Shown piece by piece: positions 45,209 to 55,785 of a stretch of 64,000 nucleotides of DNA. Numbering within the stretch: the first letter of the stretch is position 1; each line of letters begins with the position of its first letter. The translations under genes and the position numbers were made by a program. The stretch is taken from contig CAWDEC010000019.1 of the NCBI GenBank assembly GCA_963801255.1, positions 212,756 to 276,755 of the forward strand. The letters run 5' to 3'. Source of the DNA: JAICXG01 sp963801255 (GTDB lineage: Bacteria; Verrucomicrobiota; Verrucomicrobiia; Chthoniobacterales; UBA10450). Under the pieces are notes generated by a model, which searched no databases, was not told where the DNA came from, and saw nothing but the letters and a program-made list of their open reading frames with translations.

Positions 45209-46765
45209 CTAGGAATGGCTTTGCGGGTGCGAAGGCAGAATAGCTCCGATGAGCAAGCCAGTCGCGAAGCCGCTCAGGTGCGCGGAAAGACTGACCTGTG
45301 GAGTCCAAAGATCAAAAACGGTTTGAATAGCGACAATGAGGATAATGTCGCGCAGGCGGCGGCCGGCAAGCGGCCTACGCCGATGGCGCAAGAGCAAACC
45401 GGCGGAAACGCCGATCACGCCCATGATGCAACCGGAAGCACCAACAAGTTGATCGGCATGATTGAGATTCAAAGCGCGTAAAAGAACGACCCCCACGCTC
45501 GAGCCGAGACCGGCGATGAGATAACTCATGATGAACTTGAAAGAGCCGATGAGTCGTTCCAGCTCCGGTCCAAGGAGGTAAAGCGCATAAAGGTTGATCA
45601 GGATGTGAAGAAGGCCGTAGTGCAGGAAAAGCGCAGTAAGCAGCCGCCAATACTCGTGCCTAACGATCACCGCGTCCGGGTCAAGCGCTCCCAGCCAATC
45701 GAGGGTGCGATCGTTCGTCGCCCCGCCCATGAGTATCTCGACCCCAAACATGATCAGATTGATGACGATTAATGACCAGACGGCGGGAGCGCCGCGGCGC
45801 ACGCTTGAGGCTCCGATGTCACTCGTCCCGATGGCTTCGGTGGCAAGATGGGCCAGCATCGTCTTGGCGCTCGAACTTAGCAGGGCCGGTTTTTGCCCGA
45901 CGGCGAGGCGGCGCTCGATCGATCGTCGCAGCACGGCGTCTGATGTCATCGGGCCCAATTTCTCCAGGCGCTGCTGCGCAAGCTTCGATTTGCCTTCGGC
46001 CCACTCCGCGGTCGCGAGCCAAAATTGCTGGCGCTCCAGCGGCATGCGCCCGAGCCGGGCAGTCAATAGCCTAACGAGTCGATCGGTTTGCCCGCTGAAG
46101 GCGAAAACGAGCGCGAGATTGAAACTAGATGGTGCGTCTAGCAGCCCGGCCGCTTCGGACCCGGCGGTATGCGATTCGAAGTCGAAGACAAGGTCGTCGA
46201 CCAAGTCAGTCTCGCCCAGGGCTCGAAGGTAGAGTGGGTAGACGGCGAGATCGCTCGTTAGGCTAGGATCGCGCCGACACCATTGCACGAGACCGGCCCA
46301 ATTTTCCGTCAGGGCAAAGGTGAGCGCCGTGGCGTAGTTCCCTCCGGGAGTACGTTCATCGCGCTCCTTCGCGAGTTGATCCAAGGCAAGACCGAGTTGG
46401 CTCTTTTCCGCCAGCTCCAGAGAGTGGATCACCTCCGGGCGATAGGGCGAGTCGTTCCACGGATGGAGGACGTGCCTAACGACAGCAAAACGGCGCGCCC
46501 GGCCAGGACGCTGTTCGATGAGGGCCTGGGCAATTGCGTGTTCCGCGAAGGGTGGAAAGAGAAGCAAGCAGATCCAGGCCGCTCCCCCAAAAAATCCAGC
46601 GAGCGAAGGAACGATCGCCCACGCGAACGCGCAAACCGCCAGCACGATGAGTGAGGCGATAAGCCAGCCGCGATTGCGCGGATTGCGCAGACGCACGATG
46701 CGCACCAGCAGAATGAGCGGTGAAACAGCCGCAAGAAAAAGCAGGATGTGATTGAGATCGATCAA
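45209..46765 (-). CDS. Rhomboid-family intramembrane serine protease
   Basis: A 518-residue membrane protein with a C-terminal six-helix rhomboid core: HEYWRLLTALFLHYGLLHILIN (helix 1-2 region), GASGCIMGVIGV with the catalytic Ser of the GxSG motif, and SAHLSGFATGLLIG with the catalytic His. Two N-terminal helices and about 260 soluble residues of helical, TPR-like repeats precede the core. Cuts other membrane proteins in the lipid bilayer; the substrates are unknown. Confidence 0.88.
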   Translation of the reverse strand: MIDLNHILLFLAAVSPLILLVRIVRLRNPRNRGWLIASLIVLAVCAFAWAIVPSLAGFFGGAAWICLLLFPPFAEHAIAQALIEQRPGRARRFAVVRHVLHPWNDSPYRPEVIHSLELAEKSQLGLALDQLAKERDERTPGGNYATALTFALTENWAGLVQWCRRDPSLTSDLAVYPLYLRALGETDLVDDLVFDFESHTAGSEAAGLLDAPSSFNLALVFAFSGQTDRLVRLLTARLGRMPLERQQFWLATAEWAEGKSKLAQQRLEKLGPMTSDAVLRRSIERRLAVGQKPALLSSSAKTMLAHLATEAIGTSDIGASSVRRGAPAVWSLIVINLIMFGVEILMGGATNDRTLDWLGALDPDAVIVRHEYWRLLTALFLHYGLLHILINLYALYLLGPELERLIGSFKFIMSYLIAGLGSSVGVVLLRALNLNHADQLVGASGCIMGVIGVSAGLLLRHRRRPLAGRRLRDIILIVAIQTVFDLWTPQVSLSAHLSGFATGLLIGAILPSHPQSHS

Positions 46766-46804
46766 GAGCTATACGGTCGCCGACACGTATGCGACCTATA
46801 GATC

Positions 46805-47467
46805 ATGCGACTCACTGCCACCAACTACCTCGACGTCATTTCTTCGTGGTGCTTCTGGGCCACACCTGCCTGGCAGGAATTGCGAAACCGTTATCATGAT
46901 CGGGTGGATTTTCGCTGGAAGATCGCGCTCATGGACAAGAGCGGTTTACCGCCGACGCTGGAGCACACCGAGTGGTATTATCGCCGCAGCGGCATGCTGA
47001 TGCGTTCGCCTTTTATGCTCAACGCGAGCTGGATCGAAGCCGGTCGCGCCGAATATCTCGAACCCAATTGCCTCGCGGAAGCGGCCCGCGATTTGGGCGT
47101 CGAAGACGATCGCGTCTGGATGGCGCTGAGCCATGCGGAATTACGCGAGGGACAAAAGATCGGCGATTGGGAGACCGCAGCCGAGATTGCGGCGAAGGCG
47201 AGCGGGCTTTCGCCTAACGAATTGTTGCAGCGCGCCAAGTCGCCGGAGATCGAGGTTCGTGTTCGCCAGTCGACCGCGGAATTTCACGCCATGCAGGTGA
47301 CGCAACGGCCGACTTTCGTTATCGATTCGCCGATCGGCGACCGCGCGATTTTTTCCGGCTTCGCCAAAGCCGCGCCAATTATCTCGACGATCGAGGCCAT
47401 GCTCGGCGACATTGTTGACTACGAAGCGCATGCAGCACATTTCGGCGCGGCGCCGCCGTCAGCATAA
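46805..47467 (+). CDS. DsbA/FrnE-like thioredoxin-fold protein
   Basis: A 220-residue thioredoxin-fold protein of the DsbA/FrnE (2-hydroxychromene-2-carboxylate isomerase-like) family. The active-site region reads SSWCFWATPA with a single Cys instead of CxxC, so it is more likely an isomerase or glutathione-S-transferase-type member than a dithiol oxidase. RPTFVIDSPIGDRAIFSG is the cis-Pro region. No signal peptide: cytoplasmic. Divergent from the rhomboid gene with a 39-base gap. Confidence 0.75.
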   Translation: MRLTATNYLDVISSWCFWATPAWQELRNRYHDRVDFRWKIALMDKSGLPPTLEHTEWYYRRSGMLMRSPFMLNASWIEAGRAEYLEPNCLAEAARDLGVEDDRVWMALSHAELREGQKIGDWETAAEIAAKASGLSPNELLQRAKSPEIEVRVRQSTAEFHAMQVTQRPTFVIDSPIGDRAIFSGFAKAAPIISTIEAMLGDIVDYEAHAAHFGAAPPSA

Positions 47468-47577
47468 CGGCAGAGAAACCCCTTGCGACTATTCGTGTTG
47501 TCGGATACAACTTCCCCTCGGTTCGGGTCATACCACGGGCCAATCTTCGCGCTGATCGCAGGCGGGGAGATTAATGA

Positions 47578-48258
47578 GTGCACCACGCGGTTCCATCGGG
47601 GAAGTGCGCGGCGAGGAATTGCGATAACAAAAACCACGGCGTCGTCCTCACTCTCTCGGCGCCGGCCGGAGAATACCTTACTCTGCAACAACAAATTCGT
47701 GTAAACGGTCGGATTCGCGCACGCGAAGTCCGCGTCATTCTCGCCGCGACGAGCGAGCAGCTCGGAGTCATGAAACTGTCCGAGGCGCTGAAGCGAGCCC
47801 AGAGCATGGGTCTCGATCTGGTGGAAGTCGCGCCCACCGCTAACCCGCCGGTCTGCAAGATCGTCGACTTCGGAAAATTCCGTTACGACATTTCGAAGCA
47901 GATCAAAGATAAACGCTCCTCGGGCGCAAAGCTGAAGGAGATCAAATTCCGCGTAAACATCGACGACCACGATTACCTGACGAAAATCCGGCACGGGGAA
48001 GAATTCCTGGATAAGGGAAACAAAGTGCGCGTTCAGTTGCAATTCCGTGGGCGCGAAATGGCGCACCAGGAATTTGGCATGCAACTCATGTACAAGGTCC
48101 GCGACGATCTTGCCATGATGGCTCAAGTGGAGATGGAACCGAAGACTGCCGGGCGCAACATTACCATGACGCTTTCGCCGTTGCCGGCGAACAAACGTAA
48201 GCGTCGTTACGCTCCCCCGGTTGAGCCAATGCCGGAAGACGGAAGCGAAGAAGAATGA
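47578..48258 (+). CDS. infC: Translation initiation factor IF-3
   Basis: IF-3 checks start-codon pairing and keeps ribosomal subunits apart. The N-domain starts at RVNGRIRAREVRVI and the C-domain holds KEIKFRVNIDDHDY and FRGREMAHQEFG. The annotated GTG at 47578 has GGGGAG 8 bases upstream and gives an extra 40 or so N-terminal residues. An in-frame ATT at 47695 (IF-3 often uses such a start for self-control) is the alternative. rpmI and rplT, which usually follow, are not next to it. A 12-residue acidic tail ends the protein. Confidence 0.93.
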   Translation: MHHAVPSGKCAARNCDNKNHGVVLTLSAPAGEYLTLQQQIRVNGRIRAREVRVILAATSEQLGVMKLSEALKRAQSMGLDLVEVAPTANPPVCKIVDFGKFRYDISKQIKDKRSSGAKLKEIKFRVNIDDHDYLTKIRHGEEFLDKGNKVRVQLQFRGREMAHQEFGMQLMYKVRDDLAMMAQVEMEPKTAGRNITMTLSPLPANKRKRRYAPPVEPMPEDGSEEE

Positions 48259-48265
48259 CCCGACG

Positions 48266-48868
48266 TTAAACCTTGCGGCGGAGCGGGCGGATCGAGTTTA
48301 CCAATTTCCGCAAGCCCAGTTCGAGTCGAGTCTTCACCGTGCCTAACGGCGTCCTGGTGAGGGCGGCGATTTCGCGATGGCTGCGTCCTTCGAAAAACGA
48401 AAGCGCAATCACTTCGCGCTGGTAACTCGGGAGCGAATTCATTTGTCTCTCGAGGAAACGCCGTAAATCGGACTGCACCAGATCATCGTCGATCCGGTTG
48501 TGGACCCACGAATCAGGCTGCCGTTCGACATGCGTCTCAAAGCGATCCTTCGCCCGGCAGTATGCCTGGCGGCGGCGCAGACGATCGATCGCCCGACGCC
48601 GCGCCAGGGTCACCACCCAGCCGAGTGGGCGCCCAGCCTTGGGAGAATAATTTTCAGCTTCCTTCCAAATTTGGAGAAAAATTTCCTGGAGAACGTCATC
48701 GGCTTCCGCCTCCTCGTGCACGACACGCACGACGACGGCTTTGACCGTTTTGCCATAACGATCGTAAAGCTCGCGCAGGGCGGTTTGATGGCGATCCGTG
48801 ATCGCTTTCATCAGGGTTTCGTCGGAAACCTCGGCCAGACCGGCCGTGTCAATAAGCGGTTGAATCAT
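48266..48868 (-). CDS. RNA polymerase sigma-70 family (ECF) factor
   Basis: A 200-residue ECF-type sigma factor. Region 2 is LRELYDRYGKTVKAVVVRV...DDVLQEIFLQIW and region 4 is LPSYQREVIALSFFEGRSHREIAALTRTPLGTVKTRL. The ...VHEEAEADDVLQEIF form and the C-terminal HTH are close to the SigK-like group. No anti-sigma gene lies beside it; it ends 8 bases from the convergent infC. Its regulon is unknown. Confidence 0.85.
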   Translation of the reverse strand: MIQPLIDTAGLAEVSDETLMKAITDRHQTALRELYDRYGKTVKAVVVRVVHEEAEADDVLQEIFLQIWKEAENYSPKAGRPLGWVVTLARRRAIDRLRRRQAYCRAKDRFETHVERQPDSWVHNRIDDDLVQSDLRRFLERQMNSLPSYQREVIALSFFEGRSHREIAALTRTPLGTVKTRLELGLRKLVNSIRPLRRKV

Positions 48869-49020
48869 AGCGGTTACGATTGTCCAGACCGCGTCCGTCG
48901 CGGCCGAGCGGCGTTAACCTCGTGATGTGGTCCGAGGCGAACAATTGGGACGGCAGTGCGTCGTGACCTAGGAAAAAGTCCTAGTTCTGAAGAGCGAGTC
49001 TGTGCACCCGCAGAATGCGC

Positions 49021-51861
<2,841 letters not shown>

Positions 51862-51960
51862 TACCGCTAGCGCGCTTTACCAGCTGCGGCCACCATTTTG
51901 CGCGCGCTCCAGTTCCTGCGTTAGTCTCCTCCGGACGATGGTTGCCTAACGAAAACGAAA

Positions 51961-52425
51961 ATGCCTGATTCTGCAGAAATCTCCGCGCCTGATCTGACCC
52001 TTCGGCCCCCGCGAAGCCCCCGTTGCCGGTTGGGCGGGTACGTCACTTTGCCGCGCATGCTCGATAAAGGCCGTGCGACGATCGTCGGGAAGAACGGCGA
52101 ATTTAAGTACGACGCGTCCTTCGATCAGCACATCATCAACTTTCTTGGCTTCGACCCGAAAGCCATGCTTGAGGAGCTGCGCGCGGGAAAGAGCGATGGT
52201 GAGATTTTGCAATGGTTGAAGAGCAACGCGCGGCTTCAACCAACGCCCTGGGAAATCGAACAGTGGAGCGAGTATATGATTCGTCGCGCACCCGACAGCG
52301 ACGCGGAGACGCTCATTTTTTTCTTCCGTCACGTCGGCTCGTTTTCCAAAACGCGCGAAGATATCAGCACTTGGATGGACCTGATCGACCTGGATGACTT
52401 CGTTACCTTTGGAGGCAAGCCGTGA
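51961..52425 (+). CDS. DUF5069 domain protein
   Basis: A 154-residue soluble protein. LRPPRSPRCRLGGYVTLPRMLDKGRA at the N-terminus is the family signature; the rest is helical. The family occurs mostly in Verrucomicrobia and has no known role. It lies 112 bases before the two-component system on the same strand and is divergent from the Asp-box protein. The region upstream of the start contains a copy of the dispersed 9-mer. Confidence 0.8.
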   Translation: MPDSAEISAPDLTLRPPRSPRCRLGGYVTLPRMLDKGRATIVGKNGEFKYDASFDQHIINFLGFDPKAMLEELRAGKSDGEILQWLKSNARLQPTPWEIEQWSEYMIRRAPDSDAETLIFFFRHVGSFSKTREDISTWMDLIDLDDFVTFGGKP

Positions 52426-52537
52426 GCGTTTGGAATGGTGGCGCCGGGATTGCAGGAAGCAGCGAGTCGTTTGTTAAGTGATCGCCCAAGAAGTGAACCA
52501 GTTGAACGTAATCGTCGCGCAACCTAACATTCCGCTC

Positions 52538-53209
52538 ATGCGCATTCTGCTGATCGAAGATGAAAAAAAGACCGCCGCCTTTATCGCCCAGGGTCTGGAG
52601 GAGGCGGGCTTTACCGTCGAAACGGCGCGAGACGGAGAAGCTGGCCTGGCACTCGCTCAGGAGAAGCGTTATGAGCTGCTGCTGGTCGACGTCATGCTTC
52701 CGAAGAAAGACGGCTGGACGCTGGTCGAGGAATTGCGCGCCAAGAATGTGCATACGCCGATTCTGTTTCTGACCGCGCGGGATAGTGTGCCCGATCGCGT
52801 GAAAGGTCTCGAGCTTGGAGCGGACGATTACCTGGTAAAACCATTTGCCTTTTCCGAGCTGGTGGCGCGCGTTCGTTCGCTGCTGCGGCGCAGCGAAACG
52901 CAGCAGGATGAACCGTTGCGCATTGAGGATCTCGAGCTCGACACCCACCGCAATCGTGCCACCCGCGGCGGACAGCAGTTGCATCTGACAGCGAAAGAAT
53001 TTCTTCTCCTCGCGCATCTCGTCAGGTCAGCCGGCGAAGTCGTAACGCGGAATGACATCGAGAGCCACGTGTGGGGAATCGATTTTCAAACCGGGACCAA
53101 CGTGCTCGACGTCATGGTGCGGCGATTGCGCGCCAAAGTGGACGATCCTTTTGACAAAAAGCTCATCCACACTGTGCGCGGCGCCGGCTATGTCCTCAAA
53201 ACCAGCTGA
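52538..53209 (+). CDS. OmpR-family response regulator, CusR-like
   Basis: A 223-residue DNA-binding response regulator. Receiver: acidic pair at residues 8-9, Asp51 (VDVMLPKKDG), Lys101 (YLVKPF). The winged-helix effector holds LTAKEFLLLAHLVR and TNVLDVMVRRLRAKVD. MRILLIEDE at 52538 is the natural start, although the frame opens at 52478. The heavy-metal (CusR/CopR) group is the best fit. It overlaps its histidine kinase by 20 bases, so the pair is co-translated. Confidence 0.9.
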   Translation: MRILLIEDEKKTAAFIAQGLEEAGFTVETARDGEAGLALAQEKRYELLLVDVMLPKKDGWTLVEELRAKNVHTPILFLTARDSVPDRVKGLELGADDYLVKPFAFSELVARVRSLLRRSETQQDEPLRIEDLELDTHRNRATRGGQQLHLTAKEFLLLAHLVRSAGEVVTRNDIESHVWGIDFQTGTNVLDVMVRRLRAKVDDPFDKKLIHTVRGAGYVLKTS

Positions 53210-54584
53210 ACCGCGCTCGATCGCGACTCAGCTGGTTTTGCTTTTCACGCCCGCAGCGGCCTTGCTCCTTTGCTGCGGCCTGGCAGTGCTTTATTGGATC
53301 GTCGTCAGGCACGCTTTCGCCGAAGACCGGGCGGTCCTCCTGGACAAGGTGCTGGCAGTGCAGGCCGATTTGAAATCCGGCGGTGGGCCCATCTCGCTCA
53401 GCCGCGAATTGAACGTGGCCCAGTCCGGGCAGCGCGCCGCGTATTGGGTGCGTGTGCTGGATCACGGAGGTAACGTGGTCGCCGAAACTCCGGCAATGAA
53501 TCGAATCCTGCCGCCAAATGTTTTCTCCACGCCGCCTGCCCTCACGTCGTCGACCGCGCAGCCGGTCGATTATGAAACGTCCGACAAGTTATTCTCGTTA
53601 GTCTCGGTTCTCGCCGCTGCTAACGGAAAATCTTATGTCGTGCAGGTAGCGCAGGACCGAACGGTGGATGAGCAGTTTGAAAAGCAATTCGGCCTTCTTG
53701 TCACAGTTGTCCTGGTTTGCGGAATTTTCGCCTCAGTCCTGATCGCGATTAGCGTGAGCAAACGCGGCCTCCGCCCACTGCAGGCGATGAGGGAATCCCT
53801 GCAACGCGTCGGGCCGAGCCGGTTGCACGAACGGGTGACGCCGGGCGATTGGCCGCGCGAGCTGCAACCGGTCGCGATCGCTTTCGATGAGATGCTGGAC
53901 CGGCTGGAGGATTCGTTTACCCGGCTCTCGCAATTCTCCGCCGATCTTGCGCACGAACTTCGGACGCCATTGGCCAATATTCGCGGAGAAGCGGAGGTCG
54001 CGCTCACGCGTCTGCGTTCGCCTAACGAATATCAGGCCGTGATCGAATCAAGCGTAGCGGAGTGCGCCCGGCTTGGCGGCATCATTGATAATCTACTTTT
54101 CCTCGCCCGCGCGGAAGCGGCCGAGAGCAAGGTGCACCTTTCGCTTTTTGACGGGCACCGGGCGATCGAACGCATCGTAGCTTACAATGAAGCAATCTCG
54201 GAGGAACGTCAGCTAACGATCACTTGCGACGGAAAAGGCGAGGTTTATGCCGATCCGGTCTTGTTCGGTCGTGCCGTGAGCAACCTGGTCGATAATGCGG
54301 TGCGTTTCACCCCGGACGGCGGCCACATTACCATCTCGTTAAGGACCAATGAGAACGAGGCAAGAGTCGTCGTGGAAGACAACGGTTGCGGCATCGCACC
54401 CGAAGATCTCCCACGCATTTTCGATCGCTTCTACCGGGTCGATCGTTCCCGTGGCAGCGAAGGAACCGGCTTGGGCCTGGCTTTGGTTAAGTCCATCGCC
54501 CAGTTGCATGGGGGTTCGATTGACGTCGCAAGCCATCTGGACGGTGGCACGCGGTTTACTCTGCGATTCCCGGCAAAAGCCTGA
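53190..54584 (+). CDS. Sensor histidine kinase, heavy-metal type
   Basis: A 464-residue inner-membrane kinase. Helix 1 (about 13-37), a periplasmic domain of about 130 residues, helix 2 (168-189), a HAMP linker, then the phospho-acceptor His255 in LAHELRTPLANI, the N box (NLVDNAVRF), G1 (DNGCGI) and G2 (GTGLGL). It is like CusS/heavy-metal sensor kinases. The periplasmic domain has no clear Cys or His metal site, so the ligand is open. It may control the outer-membrane protein and TonB receptor that follow. Confidence 0.9.
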   Translation: MSSKPAEPRSIATQLVLLFTPAAALLLCCGLAVLYWIVVRHAFAEDRAVLLDKVLAVQADLKSGGGPISLSRELNVAQSGQRAAYWVRVLDHGGNVVAETPAMNRILPPNVFSTPPALTSSTAQPVDYETSDKLFSLVSVLAAANGKSYVVQVAQDRTVDEQFEKQFGLLVTVVLVCGIFASVLIAISVSKRGLRPLQAMRESLQRVGPSRLHERVTPGDWPRELQPVAIAFDEMLDRLEDSFTRLSQFSADLAHELRTPLANIRGEAEVALTRLRSPNEYQAVIESSVAECARLGGIIDNLLFLARAEAAESKVHLSLFDGHRAIERIVAYNEAISEERQLTITCDGKGEVYADPVLFGRAVSNLVDNAVRFTPDGGHITISLRTNENEARVVVEDNGCGIAPEDLPRIFDRFYRVDRSRGSEGTGLGLALVKSIAQLHGGSIDVASHLDGGTRFTLRFPAKA

Positions 54585-54628
54585 AAGCCGCGCGGCACGC
54601 CGCTAGCTTTAGTTCATACTTAACGAAA

Positions 54629-54649
54629 TTGTCAGTTTTTTTGTTGTCA
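54629..54649 (+). promoter_or_regulatory. Direct repeat TTGTCA upstream of the outer-membrane gene pair
   Basis: TTGTCA at 54629-54634 recurs at 54644-54649, in an AT-rich stretch rare for this genome, 31 bases before the ATG of the outer-membrane protein. Direct repeats of this size are typical for OmpR-family regulators, and the regulator gene lies directly upstream. A -10 like element could be TGTAAT at 54654. Weak evidence; other readings possible. Confidence 0.4.
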
Positions 54650-54679
54650 ATTTTGTAATCTAAGGATACAACCACTGCC

Positions 54680-55717
54680 ATGCTTCACTTAACCACACCA
54701 CCGGCCGGCAAGCGCCGGTGGGCCTTCGGCGTCGCGTACTATCTTTGCGCGGTCGCGCCTTTCATCGCGCTCTTCGTCGGTCCGACGCTTCTCGGACAGG
54801 ATGCTCAGCCTACAGTCAAACAAACCAGCAGCAGCACGACCACGACTGAGCCGACAATCGTCGTAACAGGCGAAGAAGTTCCCAGCGCATACGGCGCGCC
54901 GCCAGCTCTTTCCCGCAGCCGCTTTTCAAATCTCGTCAACGCTTACGTTCTCCCACCTTGGGGGGTTTACGCGGGCGCGATTTACGAAGGCGATGCGCTC
55001 AAGTTCGATCGACCCGATCACAATTACACCGCAGAGGTCGAGATGGGTTTGCCCTATCGTTTCGGCATCGCCGTCGAGAACGCAGTCGAGACTTATCGCG
55101 GAACGACCCAGGAGAGAAGTTTCAGCGTGGAGGCGCGTTATGCCCTTGCCGATTGGGATAAGATTCCTTTCAACCCAACCTTGTTCGTCGAATACAAATT
55201 CGGCATCGGTGACATTTTGCATGATGAAGGTCCGCCGGAAAAACCTGGCCACGGCGAGGGACGGGATTTTCTGGACATGCACCTTCCGCTGCCGGACGCC
55301 GTGGAGGGGCGGGTGCTATTTGCGGAGCAATTCGGCGAGCTGGAGTGGGCACTGAACGTTTTCTACGAGCAGGAAATCGGTGGCGACCGCGGCCGCGAAT
55401 ACGGCTTCGCCCAAAGCGCGCTGATTCCGGTCTTGCTCCCGAAAGAGCGCCTCAAAGTGGGCGCGGAGATGCAGCTAACCGTGTTTAGCGACAAAGGTAT
55501 TCGCGAAGATCCTGCGACGGGTGAATCCGCTCGTTTCATCATCGGCCCGACGGTCGCGTGGAAACCGACGAAAAATACGCGGTTTGATGTTTCTCCGCTT
55601 TTCGGCGTGAATAAGGACGCCCCGCGTGCGCAAGTCTTCGCGGTTTTCTCCTACGTCTTCGGCGGTAGAGGGGGCGAAGGCGAAGCCGAAGCTCCAGCCT
55701 CAACGCGCAATCGGTAG
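54680..55717 (+). CDS. Outer-membrane beta-barrel protein
   Basis: A 345-residue exported protein with an N-terminal signal region (VAPFIALFVGPTLLGQ), a Thr/Ser linker, a TonB-box-like TIVVTGEEV, and beta strands in the second part (FGIAVENAVETY, NPTLFVEYKFGIG, ARFIIGPTVAWKP). The C-terminus AVFSYVFGG may be the last strand before a Gly/Glu-rich tail. It lies between the two-component system and a TonB receptor, in the same direction. No family was recognised with certainty; a channel or metal-related role fits the context. Confidence 0.65.
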   Translation: MLHLTTPPAGKRRWAFGVAYYLCAVAPFIALFVGPTLLGQDAQPTVKQTSSSTTTTEPTIVVTGEEVPSAYGAPPALSRSRFSNLVNAYVLPPWGVYAGAIYEGDALKFDRPDHNYTAEVEMGLPYRFGIAVENAVETYRGTTQERSFSVEARYALADWDKIPFNPTLFVEYKFGIGDILHDEGPPEKPGHGEGRDFLDMHLPLPDAVEGRVLFAEQFGELEWALNVFYEQEIGGDRGREYGFAQSALIPVLLPKERLKVGAEMQLTVFSDKGIREDPATGESARFIIGPTVAWKPTKNTRFDVSPLFGVNKDAPRAQVFAVFSYVFGGRGGEGEAEAPASTRNR

Positions 55718-55785
55718 GCCGGCGGCGTAAACCCAACCTGATCCTGTCGTCAACAGGAGAGTTATGTCTTTCTCTACCTTAACCA

